A DNA stretch of 46,202 nt from Actinomycetota bacterium (GTDB lineage: Bacteria > Actinomycetota > Thermoleophilia > Solirubrobacterales > Thermoleophilaceae): assembly GCA_019246335.1 (NCBI GenBank), contig JAFAQQ010000177.1:1-46202 (forward strand), given 5' to 3'. Positions 7,147-14,672 of the stretch are shown here, in pieces (position 1 is the stretch's first letter; every line of letters starts with the position of its first letter). The translations under genes were made by a program, and so were the position numbers. Under the pieces are notes generated by a model. The model saw only the letters and a list, made by a program, of their open reading frames with translations. It was not told where the DNA came from and ran no database searches.

Positions 7147-7755
7147 ATGGAGGGTTCGGCCCCGGACTTCCTCGGGACCACGGCGAGCTGGCTCCGCTGC
7201 TACCGCTGCTGGTCTCAGAACCTCGAGGTCCAGGTTCACTACGAGGGCGTTCTGCGTGTCGACCCCGAGAGCGGCGAGGCCGCCGAGCCGGTCGAGGAGG
7301 TGCAGGAGGCGGTCGTGCAGTGCCTCGACTGCCTTCACGACCAGCCCCACCTCAACCTGGCCTTCTACGAGGAGGACGGCCGTCGCGTGAGCCGCATCGA
7401 GGCGGTCGAGGACCGCTGGGAGCGGATGGTCGTCGGCCGTCCCTGGGTCGCGTCCTGCACCGTCACGGTCGACTCCGAGCAGGTGGAGAGCTGCTCGGGT
7501 CCGGAGGCCGCGGACTCGCTTGCGTTCGGCGCCTTCGGCGACCACGGCACGCGCGAGTTCTTCACGCACGTCCGCTTCCACAAGCACGACGGCGACCAGA
7601 TCGTCATCCACATGCTCGTCGAGCTCTACGCCCGGTCGGAGCAGGAGGCCGCGGAGGTGCTGAGCGACGCCGCGCGCGGCCCCCTGTCGATCACCTCCCT
7701 CGCGGAGGAGTCCCGGCCCCCCGCCGCGGCGGCGAGCCCGGAGGAGCCGCACTAG
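7147..7755 (+). CDS. Putative zinc-ribbon protein, unknown
   Basis: A 202-residue soluble acidic protein. Two CxxC knuckles, CYRC (~residue 18-21) and CLDC (~59-62), with beta-strands between them look like a zinc ribbon at the N-terminus. The middle holds FFTHVRFHKHDGDQIVIHMLVELYARSE, a strand-helix pattern with several His. The tail is Ala/Pro-rich and disordered. I do not recognise a named family. It is flanked by the NTF2-like gene (divergent) and pckA (convergent, 3 bp between stops). The ATG at 7147 is chosen because a -10 element precedes it by 6 nt. Confidence 0.7.
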   Translation: MEGSAPDFLGTTASWLRCYRCWSQNLEVQVHYEGVLRVDPESGEAAEPVEEVQEAVVQCLDCLHDQPHLNLAFYEEDGRRVSRIEAVEDRWERMVVGRPWVASCTVTVDSEQVESCSGPEAADSLAFGAFGDHGTREFFTHVRFHKHDGDQIVIHMLVELYARSEQEAAEVLSDAARGPLSITSLAEESRPPAAAASPEEPH

Positions 7756-7758
7756 CGG

Positions 7759-9306
7759 CTAGCGGACCGCCTGGATGATCTCCTCGGACAGGGCGGGGAA
7801 CTTCGCCAGGTACTCGGCCCGCTCCGACTTGAGGCGCTCGACGATCTTGCCGTACTCGTCCGAACGGCCCTGAGACTCATACACCTCGCGCGGGCGAAGG
7901 ACGCCCGCGTCGGACTCGTCGATGCCAGGGACGCGCACGGCGACCTCGTAGCCGAAGTCCGGGTCGCGCTCCCATTCGATCGTGCCCTCGGCGATCGACT
8001 TCACGATCGCCGAGCTGTGCGGGATCCGGACCTTGACGGAGCGCTCGTCCTCGTCCGTCCCCGCGACCCGGCCGGTATTCATCAGGTAGACGTCCAGCTG
8101 GTGGTCGGCCATCAGCTCGAGGAAGCGGTTCCCCTGGTTGTCGTGGTCGTCGGGGAAGAACGGGTTCGTGCCCGGGACGCGAAGGAACTTCCCGGCCTCC
8201 TCGGCGCCACCGGCGCTCGTGCCCTGCGTCTCGCCGAGCATGAAGTAGGCGGCAGCCTGCTCCGGCGTGAGACGGGCGACGGCGGGGATGATGTTCTCAT
8301 TCCGGTTGAGTATCAGCAGGAAGTCCGCGGACTGGAGCTCGCGCGCATCGGCGGCCTCGATCGCCGAGAACGAGAAGGTGGCGCGGCCGTTCTGCGTGTA
8401 GCTCGTATCGAAGAAGTCGAGCTCGCCCTCCCCATCCTGGGAGACGTTCTCGAGGTAGGCCTCCGGCCGCGTCACCGCGCCGTAAATCGTCGGCTCGTCC
8501 TCCGCGGAGAGCGCGAAAGTCTTGGCGAAGCAGCCCGCCTCGGTCGCATAGACCTTGCCGCCGGGCATCATGGCCACGAAGTCGTCCTGCACCGGCAGCG
8601 ACCCGTTCTGCCGGGTGAAGGTCGTCGTGGTCTTGCCGGTGCCGGACAGGCCGACGATGAGGCCGACCTTGTCGCCCGAGTCCGTCGGGATGACCTTGCA
8701 GCCGGCGTGGAGCGGAAGCCCGCCGCGGTCGTAGACGAGCTTGTTCCACATGCGAAGCCCGCCCTTCTTCGACTCGCCGAAGTAGTCGGAGTTGCACACG
8801 CGCGTGACGCCGCGCTCGCAGTCGACCGAGATCACCCGGTCGTTCGGATAGCCCTCAACCGCGAAGTTCGGCGTGTAGATGACCGTGAGCTCGGGCTCGA
8901 AGCTGTCGGGATCGTCGACGTCGAAGTAGAGCTGCCGCTGCATGCCGGCGATGTTCGCGTTCGACTCCTCGATGTAGAGGCGTGCCGCCGTGCGGAACTC
9001 GGGGTCGTCCCCGATGTAGCCGTCGACCACGAGCATGTCGCGCCCCGCGATGTAGTCGTCCTGGAGCTCGGCGATCCGATCGCCCTCCTCGCGCGAGATC
9101 GCCTGATGCGAGCACGCGTCCGGGTCGTCGACGACCAGGTACGTCGAGGCCTTGGACCGTGCCAGCACCTGCGTCTGCACGTTCAGGTTCCCGTACCGGG
9201 TCTCGCGGGCGTTCGGCATGCTCGCGGCGAGCTCCTTGAGCTCCTCGGACGAGGGATTCGCGCGGACGGATTTCGCGTCCGGCAGCGGGGTCATCTGCTT
9301 CGCCAT
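7759..9306 (-). CDS. pckA: Phosphoenolpyruvate carboxykinase (ATP)
   Basis: A 515-residue ATP-type PEP carboxykinase, close to the usual ~520-540. Recognisable elements: YFGESKKGG at ~175-183, the kinase P-loop GLSGTGKT at 219-226, QDDFVAMMPGGKVYATEAGCFAKT with metal and nucleotide contacts, and LNRNENIIPAVARLTPEQAAAYF. It makes PEP from oxaloacetate plus ATP, the first committed step of gluconeogenesis from C4 acids. In this window it would receive the C4 output of an ethylmalonyl-CoA route. A GAGGAG sits ~14 nt before the ATG, rather far for a Shine-Dalgarno. GTP-type enzymes are the rule in many actinobacteria, so the ATP type is mildly notable. Confidence 0.95.
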   Translation of the reverse strand: MAKQMTPLPDAKSVRANPSSEELKELAASMPNARETRYGNLNVQTQVLARSKASTYLVVDDPDACSHQAISREEGDRIAELQDDYIAGRDMLVVDGYIGDDPEFRTAARLYIEESNANIAGMQRQLYFDVDDPDSFEPELTVIYTPNFAVEGYPNDRVISVDCERGVTRVCNSDYFGESKKGGLRMWNKLVYDRGGLPLHAGCKVIPTDSGDKVGLIVGLSGTGKTTTTFTRQNGSLPVQDDFVAMMPGGKVYATEAGCFAKTFALSAEDEPTIYGAVTRPEAYLENVSQDGEGELDFFDTSYTQNGRATFSFSAIEAADARELQSADFLLILNRNENIIPAVARLTPEQAAAYFMLGETQGTSAGGAEEAGKFLRVPGTNPFFPDDHDNQGNRFLELMADHQLDVYLMNTGRVAGTDEDERSVKVRIPHSSAIVKSIAEGTIEWERDPDFGYEVAVRVPGIDESDAGVLRPREVYESQGRSDEYGKIVERLKSERAEYLAKFPALSEEIIQAVR

Positions 9307-9472
9307 CGGGTTCGGCTCAACTCCTCTGGGTCGCTTGGAGGCCGTTTAGGGTACCTGTACCCGCCCGAGCCGCGCTGTACCTGCTCGAAGCCGGGCTCGG
9401 TCCGGTCGCGGTCGCCGCGCGGGGCGAATCGGGCGACGCGGCCGGGGCCCCGGGGGCCCGCCCACCGCGACA

Positions 9473-9478
9473 TACACT
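9473..9478 (+). promoter_or_regulatory. Putative -10 of the sortase gene
   Basis: TACACT, then 9 nt, then GTG 9488. GAAGG inside the gap could serve as a weak Shine-Dalgarno if transcription starts earlier. Confidence 0.4.
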
Positions 9479-9487
9479 GAAGGCCGG

Positions 9488-10174
9488 GTGGCAGCGCGCA
9501 CCGGAAGGATCCGCCTCGTGCTCCGCTTCGTGGCGTCCGTGCTGATCACGAGCGGGGTGCTGATGCTGGCCGACGCCGGCCTCACGCTCGCCTGGCAGGA
9601 GCCGATCTCGGCGTTCCTCGCGAGCCAGGAGCAGGATCGCCTCGGCCGCGAGCTCGATGCGTACGCCCGGGGGGCGCTCCAGCGCGAGGAGGCGATGGTC
9701 GCTGCGATCCGCAACCTGCGGCGGCGGCTGGCGCGCCTGGCTCGCATCGAGCGGGCACGCGCCAGGACGGGCAGCCCGATCGGCCGGATCGAGCTGCCGA
9801 CGCTCGGCCGGCAGTACGTCGTGGTGCAGGGCACCGACATCGACACGCTCCGGAAGGGGCCCGGGCACTACCCCGGCACCGTCTTTCCGGGCGAGAAGGG
9901 CACGGTGGCGATCGCCGGCCACCGGACGACGTACCTCGCGCCCTTCCGGACGATCAACGAGCTGAAGCCCGGCCAGCCGATCATCCTGAAGATGCCGTAC
10001 GGCCGCTTCACCTACGCCGTCGAGCAGACCCAGATCGTCGACCCGACCGCGATCTGGATCACCAACCGCGTGCCGGGCCGTCCCCGGCTCGTGCTCAGCG
10101 CATGCCACCCGCTGTACAGCGCCTCTCACCGGATCGTGGTCTTCGCACGACTCGTGAAGGAGAGCGCTAGATGA
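9488..10174 (+). CDS. Class-E-like sortase
   Basis: A 228-residue membrane transpeptidase. The N-terminal anchor is at ~10-35, a charged coiled-coil stalk at ~50-95, and the sortase beta-barrel from ~100. Catalytic residues are visible: His145 in AIAGHRT, Cys206 in LSACHP and Arg215 in ASHRIV. The order and the LSACHPLYSASHR context fit actinobacterial class E/D sortases. It cleaves LPxTG-like sorting signals and attaches proteins to the envelope. A plausible substrate ending in LPFTG is encoded 2.5 kb away at 12634. Its 3' end overlaps the convergent small gene by 8 bp. Confidence 0.9.
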   Translation: MAARTGRIRLVLRFVASVLITSGVLMLADAGLTLAWQEPISAFLASQEQDRLGRELDAYARGALQREEAMVAAIRNLRRRLARLARIERARARTGSPIGRIELPTLGRQYVVVQGTDIDTLRKGPGHYPGTVFPGEKGTVAIAGHRTTYLAPFRTINELKPGQPIILKMPYGRFTYAVEQTQIVDPTAIWITNRVPGRPRLVLSACHPLYSASHRIVVFARLVKESAR

Positions 10175-10331
10175 TCGGCCCGATCGGAGGAACGACGGCG
10201 CCGCGCCCGACCGACGACTGGTCGCGCGACTCGATCAGCAGGATCAGCGCCACGAGCAGGGCGAACGAGACCGCGAAGACGGCCACCCAGTAGAGGACCT
10301 TCAATCCGATCTGCTGCCAGCGCGGTCTCAT
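10167..10331 (-). CDS. Small single-pass membrane protein coupled to the polymerase gene
   Basis: A 54-residue protein with a basic start (MRPRWQQIGLK), one strong membrane helix at ~12-34 (VLYWVAVFAVSFALLVALILL), then ESRDQSSVGRGAVVPPIGPII. It is too short and too simple to name. The ATG at 10331 overlaps the TGA of the upstream polymerase (ATGA), which both supports the gene and suggests it acts with the polymerase, for example as a small accessory subunit. Confidence 0.6.
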   Translation of the reverse strand: MRPRWQQIGLKVLYWVAVFAVSFALLVALILLIESRDQSSVGRGAVVPPIGPII

Positions 10332-12346
10332 CGCCCGAGCCTTCGTGCACGCGTGAGGATGCGCTGGTTCATAGCAGCGATGTCGATCGCCCCGCCTCTC
10401 CGGGCCCGTGAGAGCGCGGCGGACACGATCTGGTCGCGCGGGTCGAGCCGGTGCGCCGACGCGAGCAGCGCGACGCCCTCCGAGCGCCGGCCGGAATCGA
10501 TCGCCAGCGCGCCGAGCTCGAGCCGCGAGTATGAGTCGCCGGGGTCCCGGTCGAGCGCCTGCCTGAAATAGCGCTCGGCGTCCCGGCGCCGGCCGAGACG
10601 CAGGGCGATGCTCGCGGCGACGAGCTTCGGATGGGCGCTCAGCGGATCGAGCGCCGCGGCCGAGTCGAGGTTCTCCAGCGCGCGCGCCGGGTGAGCCGGC
10701 CACACCCGCTCGGCCTGGCTGACGTAGCGCTCCGATAGCCATGGGCCGGCGAAGCTTGCCGCCACGACCAGCGCGACAACGACGGCGGCGACCGCCGGTA
10801 CGCGGCGATGCACCGCCGCTCGGCCCGGACCGCGCGGCGGGCGGGCGCCGCGCGGTGCGAGCCCGGCGGCCATGCCCAGGACCGCGAATGCGAGCGCGCC
10901 GAGCGCCGGGAACTCCCAGAACCAGTCAACGGAGCCGTGCACGAGCCAGTACCCGAACGTCACGACCCCGCTGGCCGCCGCGGCGGCACCCACGCCACGC
11001 CGGCGACGGATCCCCCGCAACGCCGCACAGAGCGCCGCCGTCAGCGCCGCCGCCAGGAGAGCAGCCCCCACGATGCCGGTCTGCGACAGCGTCCGGAGCT
11101 CGACGCTGTGGGGATATCGGGGTTGCTCGCGGCTGTGGCCGAGCCGAAGGTAGGCCTCCTGGAAGTTGTCGGCCCCGATGCCCCGCACCGGCTGGGCTCG
11201 GAACCGGCCCCACGCCACCCTCCAGAAGTCGTAGCGGTTCGAACCGAGGCGGCCGAGCCGGGATGACCCGCCGTGGGGTGTGGGATGCGTCTTGAACTGG
11301 TTCCACGCGTGGGCGATGTCGGTGAACGGGCTGCCGCGCGCGCCGACGTACACGACCGCCCCGATCACGAAGGCCACCGCCCCGGCCGTGGCCAGCGCGG
11401 CGGCGGCGCGGCGGCCGGCCGCCGGCGACACGCGGTAGCGTCGGTCGCCGATCCCCGCCAGACCTGCGAGCGCGCCTGTCACGACGGCCGCGGACACGAT
11501 CGTTGCGGCGGCGGAGCTCATCGCATCCGCGAGGGGTCGGCCCGTCTTGTCGTATACGGCGAGGGTCGACGGGATCGTCACGCCCGTGCCCGCGAGCACC
11601 AGGAGCGTCGTGAGCACGGTCCGCACCCGCCTCGGGGTCACCAGCAGGTAGACCACCGCGACGACCGGGAGCGCGAACAGCCAACCCCGGCTCTGGCCCA
11701 TCAGCGCCAGTCCAGCGAGGAGGACAGCGGCCCCGGCGAGGACAGCGCGAAGCGCCGGGGAGGTCTCGCGGCGCGATCCGAGTATCACGCACGGCCAGAA
11801 CGCGCTGGACCAGAGCGCGGCATCGGCGTTCGCGTAGCCGATCGGCCGCGCGAACCGGCCGTCGATGAAGTAGTACGAGGGATCGGCGGCGCCCGCGGCG
11901 CGCAGTAGCTCGACGAGCCCGATCGCCGCGATCAGCAGCGCCACCGCCCCCACCAGGACCGCGGCGGGGCGGGCTCGAACGGGCCAGAGGGCGAAGAGCG
12001 CGAACACGACCGCGTAGAACGCAGTGCGGTTCGCTCCGTCCCAGGCGTCCCCCTTCTGCGCGGCCCAGGCGATGGACAGGCAGCTCCAAGCCGCGTACCC
12101 GGCGAGCAGGGCCAGGCCGAGGTGAACGGCGCGGCTCGGCGGCCTGCTTCTGGGCACAGCCAGCGCCGCGACGACCAGCAGGCCGAGCATGAACAGCGCG
12201 GCGGGGTACCAGTCAGTGGGGAAATAGCCCCCGTTCGACGCCGCCATCACCACCAGGCAGACGCCGGCGAGGGTCAGCACTGGGATGATCGGAGAGAGAC
12301 CGAGCGCGGCGCGCACGGTCTGCGAGAGGGCGCGCCAGGCCGGCAC
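10328..12346 (-). CDS. O-antigen ligase/polymerase (Wzy/WaaL-like) with C-terminal TPRs
   Basis: A 672-residue polytopic membrane protein with about a dozen hydrophobic helices over the first ~520 residues. The large periplasmic loop characteristic of O-antigen ligase/polymerase proteins contains RFRAQPVRGIGADNFQEAYL and the PHSVELRTLSQTGIVG motif. The last ~130 residues are soluble and read as TPR repeats (ALENLDSAAALDPLSAHPK, ERYFRQALDRDPGDSYSRLELG). Likely role: polymerising or transferring lipid-linked glycan repeat units outside the membrane. A second, TPR-less homologue lies at 21033-22412. GTG start at 12346, with TAGAAT six bases ahead. Confidence 0.85.
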   Translation of the reverse strand: MPAWRALSQTVRAALGLSPIIPVLTLAGVCLVVMAASNGGYFPTDWYPAALFMLGLLVVAALAVPRSRPPSRAVHLGLALLAGYAAWSCLSIAWAAQKGDAWDGANRTAFYAVVFALFALWPVRARPAAVLVGAVALLIAAIGLVELLRAAGAADPSYYFIDGRFARPIGYANADAALWSSAFWPCVILGSRRETSPALRAVLAGAAVLLAGLALMGQSRGWLFALPVVAVVYLLVTPRRVRTVLTTLLVLAGTGVTIPSTLAVYDKTGRPLADAMSSAAATIVSAAVVTGALAGLAGIGDRRYRVSPAAGRRAAAALATAGAVAFVIGAVVYVGARGSPFTDIAHAWNQFKTHPTPHGGSSRLGRLGSNRYDFWRVAWGRFRAQPVRGIGADNFQEAYLRLGHSREQPRYPHSVELRTLSQTGIVGAALLAAALTAALCAALRGIRRRRGVGAAAAASGVVTFGYWLVHGSVDWFWEFPALGALAFAVLGMAAGLAPRGARPPRGPGRAAVHRRVPAVAAVVVALVVAASFAGPWLSERYVSQAERVWPAHPARALENLDSAAALDPLSAHPKLVAASIALRLGRRRDAERYFRQALDRDPGDSYSRLELGALAIDSGRRSEGVALLASAHRLDPRDQIVSAALSRARRGGAIDIAAMNQRILTRARRLGR

Positions 12347-12352
12347 GAGGCG

Positions 12353-12358
12353 ATTCTA
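12353..12358 (-). promoter_or_regulatory. Putative -10 of the polymerase gene (leaderless)
   Basis: On the minus strand TAGAAT is followed by 6 nt and GTG (12346). It is one of the cleanest leaderless arrangements in the window. Confidence 0.55.
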
Positions 12359-12399
12359 AGCGGCGGTTCGGAGCCCTCCGCGTCGGATATGCGTCCAGA

Positions 12400-12411
12400 T
12401 CTTGCGCAAGA
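12400..12411. promoter_or_regulatory. 12-bp perfect palindrome, possible operator
   Basis: TCTTGCGCAAGA is self-complementary over 12 bp. Flanks ATGCG (from 12389) and CGCAT (to ~12418) extend the symmetry imperfectly. It lies between the divergent polymerase and LPFTG-protein genes, ~37 bp upstream of the latter's putative -10, a plausible regulator-binding site. Confidence 0.4.
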
Positions 12412-12447
12412 CGCGCATGGTCACTCGCGGATTGGGTAAAGCCGACC

Positions 12448-12633
12448 TATCATGCGTAGGCCAGTGTGCTTCGTGATGTCCTCGGGGTTGCGACGCTAAG
12501 CTTCTCCGGGTACAGTTTTCGGGAGCCGCGCAGAGGGGTTGCTTGTGCGTACCGTATTCGCCGAGGCCACGGAACGGTCCGGGAAACGTAGCTCACGGCA
12601 CGGAGGCCAACAGAGATGGTAAGGAGACCACTA
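12448..12633 (+). promoter_or_regulatory. Promoter and long leader of the LPFTG surface-protein gene
   Basis: TATCAT at 12448-12453 is a candidate -10. If used, the mRNA carries a ~170-nt untranslated leader ending in a strong Shine-Dalgarno (AAGGAG at 12621-12626, 7 nt before ATG 12634). This is unlike the leaderless genes around it. The leader can fold locally (for example ACCGT near 12550 with ACGGT near 12575), but I could not match it to a known riboswitch class. No coding sequence is credible here. Confidence 0.4.
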
Positions 12634-12966
12634 ATGCGAGTGAAGATGATCGCCGTCGGTGCCGTCGTCAGCGGGGCGCTTATGTCCGCCGCGCCGGCGG
12701 CGCTCGCCGTATCGCCGGCTCAGCAGGGATATAGCTTCCCCGCCGGCAGCGTCCAGGAGGAGTTGGGCCAGAACTCGAACAGCACGGCGTCCCAGCCCGC
12801 GCAGCAGAGCAGCGAGGGCACCGAGGCCGCGCAGACCACGACCAGCGGTGGCGACAGCCAGCTTCCGTTCACCGGCATGGACGTAGGCCTTGTCGTCGGC
12901 GCCGGTGGCGTGCTCGTGGCGATGGGCCTCGGGATCCGGCGACTGAGCCGCACGCCCTCCGCCTGA
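12634..12966 (+). CDS. Short LPFTG-anchored surface protein (sortase substrate)
   Basis: A 110-residue secreted protein: Sec signal peptide 1-25 (MRVKMIAVGAVVSGAL... ending AALA), a low-complexity Ser/Thr/Gln/Asn-rich stalk 26-76, then a classic sorting signal: LPFTG at 77-81, hydrophobic helix 82-100 and basic tail (RRLSR). The mature protein is only ~50 residues, so it is probably a cell-wall-linked stalk or spacer rather than an enzyme. ATG 12634 is chosen over an in-frame ATG at 12616 because the AAGGAG ribosome site lies between them. The sortase at 9488 is the natural partner. Confidence 0.88.
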   Translation: MRVKMIAVGAVVSGALMSAAPAALAVSPAQQGYSFPAGSVQEELGQNSNSTASQPAQQSSEGTEAAQTTTSGGDSQLPFTGMDVGLVVGAGGVLVAMGLGIRRLSRTPSA

Positions 12967-13007
12967 CGCAACAGGCCCGCAGATCGGCTAAACATTCGCT
13001 GTACCGG

Positions 13008-13025
13008 CCCCGATACTGGTCGGGG
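13008..13025 (+). terminator. Hairpin between the LPFTG gene and the sugar transferase gene
   Basis: CCCCGA (13008-13013), loop TACTGG, TCGGGG (13020-13025): a perfect 6-bp GC-rich stem with no following T-tract. It ends 11 nt before ATG 13037 and its 3' arm abuts AAGG. It could attenuate read-through or mask the ribosome site. Confidence 0.35.
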
Positions 13026-13036
13026 AAGGTGATCGC

Positions 13037-14596
13037 ATGCGTCGTTCCGGTCAGTCGGGTAGTGACGAGCTCGCACTAGCGGAGACGACTGGGCTGATCG
13101 CGGATCCGGAGCCCGCAGGCCTCGCGGGCACCGAGGCCGGCGCATTCGAGGCCGGTCAGGGCTCCCCTGGCGAGGCGCGCAGGCGAGCGCGCATCTTCGA
13201 GGGTCGCGGCTGGGTCCTCACCTCGCTCGCCGCGGACGCGCTCATGCTCGTGCTCGCGGTGCTGGCCGCGCTGCTCGGTGCGCACGCCGCCCACGTGCAC
13301 GCGCCCGCCCCCGGCCTGGCGTGGGCGTTCCCGCCGCTCGTCATCGCCCTTCTGGCGATCCGCGGGCTCTACCGCCCGAAGCTGAGCATGCAATACCTCG
13401 ACGAGGCGGGGCACGTCGTCGGCGCGTGCTCGGTTGCCGCGATGGTGATCATCGCCGTCGTGGCGCTGACCGAAGGCGTCACGGGCCAGGCGGAGCTGAT
13501 CGCGCGCGTGTGGGCCTTTGGGTTGGTCTACGTCGCCGGCAGCCGGTACGTGCTCGCCCGGTCGCAGCGCCGTGCGCGGACGGAGCGGACGGTCGCGCAG
13601 CGCACGATCATCCTCGGCGCAGGCCGGATCGGGGCGCAGGTCGAGAGGCGCCTGGAGGATTGTCCGGAGCTCGGGCTCCAGCCGGTCGGATTCGTCGATT
13701 CCCATCCCCCCAGCTCGGATCAGGTCCCCGGACGCCGCCTGCCGGTCCTCGGCGGTCCCGACGAGCTGGAGGAGATAGTCGTCCGCACCCATGCGCAGCA
13801 CGTCGTGATCGCGTTCCTGTCCTCCCGCGGCTCTGACGCCGCCCTCGTCCCGATCGTGCGCCGCTGCGACGAGCTCGGGCTCGAGGTGTCGCTCGTCCCA
13901 CGCCTGTTCGAGAGCATCAACGTGCGGGTCGGCCTCGAGCACATCGGCGGGATGCCGCTCTTCCGGCTGCGGTCCGTCCGCCCGAAGGGTTGGCAGTTCG
14001 CGGTCAAGCACGCACTGGACCGGATAGTGGCCGCGGTGTTCGTACTGCTGCTCACTCCGCTCCTGCTCCTCGCGACGCTTGCGGTGAAGCTCTCGTCGCG
14101 AGGGCCGGTGTTCTTCCGTCAGCGACGTGTTGGCCGGGACGAGCACGCGTTCGACCTTCTCAAGTTCCGCTCGATGCGCGTCTCCGAGGAGCGCACGCGC
14201 GGAAACGTGTCCGTCCTGTTGCCGGAGGACACCGCGCCGGGCGGGGTCGAGGGAATCGATCGCCGGACCGCGGTAGGGCGGCTGATGCGCAGCCTCTCGA
14301 TCGATGAGCTCCCGCAGCTCTTCAACGTCCTCCGCGGCGAGATGAGCATCGTGGGCCCCCGGCCCGAGCGGCCGGAGTTCGTGGAGCTGTTCGAGCGCCG
14401 CGTCAACCGTTATGAGGACCGGCACCGCGTCAAGTCCGGCATCACCGGCTGGGCGCAGGTCCACGGCCTCCGAGGGAAGACCTCCCTGTCGGACCGCATC
14501 GAGTGGGACAACTACTACATCGAGAACTGGTCGCTCTGGCTGGATTTGAAGATCCTGCTCATGACGCTGACCGCCGTCTTCCGTCCGGCCGAGTAA
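13037..14596 (+). CDS. Exopolysaccharide priming sugar-phosphate transferase (polyprenyl-phosphate glycosylphosphotransferase)
   Basis: A 519-residue WbaP/WcaJ-type polyisoprenyl-phosphate hexose-1-phosphate transferase. Order: disordered N-terminus (~1-50), four membrane helices (~60-170), a Rossmann-like domain starting TIILGAGRIG (~195), a re-entrant helix (~325-350), and the catalytic domain with GPVFFRQRRVGRDEHAF, LLKFRSMR, SIDELPQLFNVLRGEMSIVGPRPE and KSGITGWAQVHG. It loads the first sugar phosphate onto undecaprenyl phosphate, starting repeat-unit synthesis for the glycan locus. GGGGAAGG precedes the ATG by ~7 nt. Confidence 0.93.
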   Translation: MRRSGQSGSDELALAETTGLIADPEPAGLAGTEAGAFEAGQGSPGEARRRARIFEGRGWVLTSLAADALMLVLAVLAALLGAHAAHVHAPAPGLAWAFPPLVIALLAIRGLYRPKLSMQYLDEAGHVVGACSVAAMVIIAVVALTEGVTGQAELIARVWAFGLVYVAGSRYVLARSQRRARTERTVAQRTIILGAGRIGAQVERRLEDCPELGLQPVGFVDSHPPSSDQVPGRRLPVLGGPDELEEIVVRTHAQHVVIAFLSSRGSDAALVPIVRRCDELGLEVSLVPRLFESINVRVGLEHIGGMPLFRLRSVRPKGWQFAVKHALDRIVAAVFVLLLTPLLLLATLAVKLSSRGPVFFRQRRVGRDEHAFDLLKFRSMRVSEERTRGNVSVLLPEDTAPGGVEGIDRRTAVGRLMRSLSIDELPQLFNVLRGEMSIVGPRPERPEFVELFERRVNRYEDRHRVKSGITGWAQVHGLRGKTSLSDRIEWDNYYIENWSLWLDLKILLMTLTAVFRPAE

Positions 14597-14672
14597 CACA
14601 GCGATCGACGCCCGGCCGGACGGGCGCTGACCTGCGCGTGAAGCCCTCACGGATTAGGGTTACCGAGCCGTC

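Noticed and set aside
6346-7752. Long minus-strand open frame opposite the zinc-ribbon gene
   Set aside because: Composition of a shadow frame; the real minus gene in this region is 6612-7079 in another frame.
8017-9480. Plus-strand open frame opposite pckA
   Set aside because: Exact antisense of a complete PEP carboxykinase; low-complexity Val/Arg/Glu composition.
9317-10129. Minus-strand open frame opposite the sortase
   Set aside because: Sortase has intact catalytic His, Cys and Arg on the plus strand; this frame shows no domain.
12454-12633. Known riboswitch (c-di-GMP, c-di-AMP or cobalamin type) in the LPFTG leader
   Set aside because: I compared the leader by eye with the conserved cores I remember and found no convincing match.
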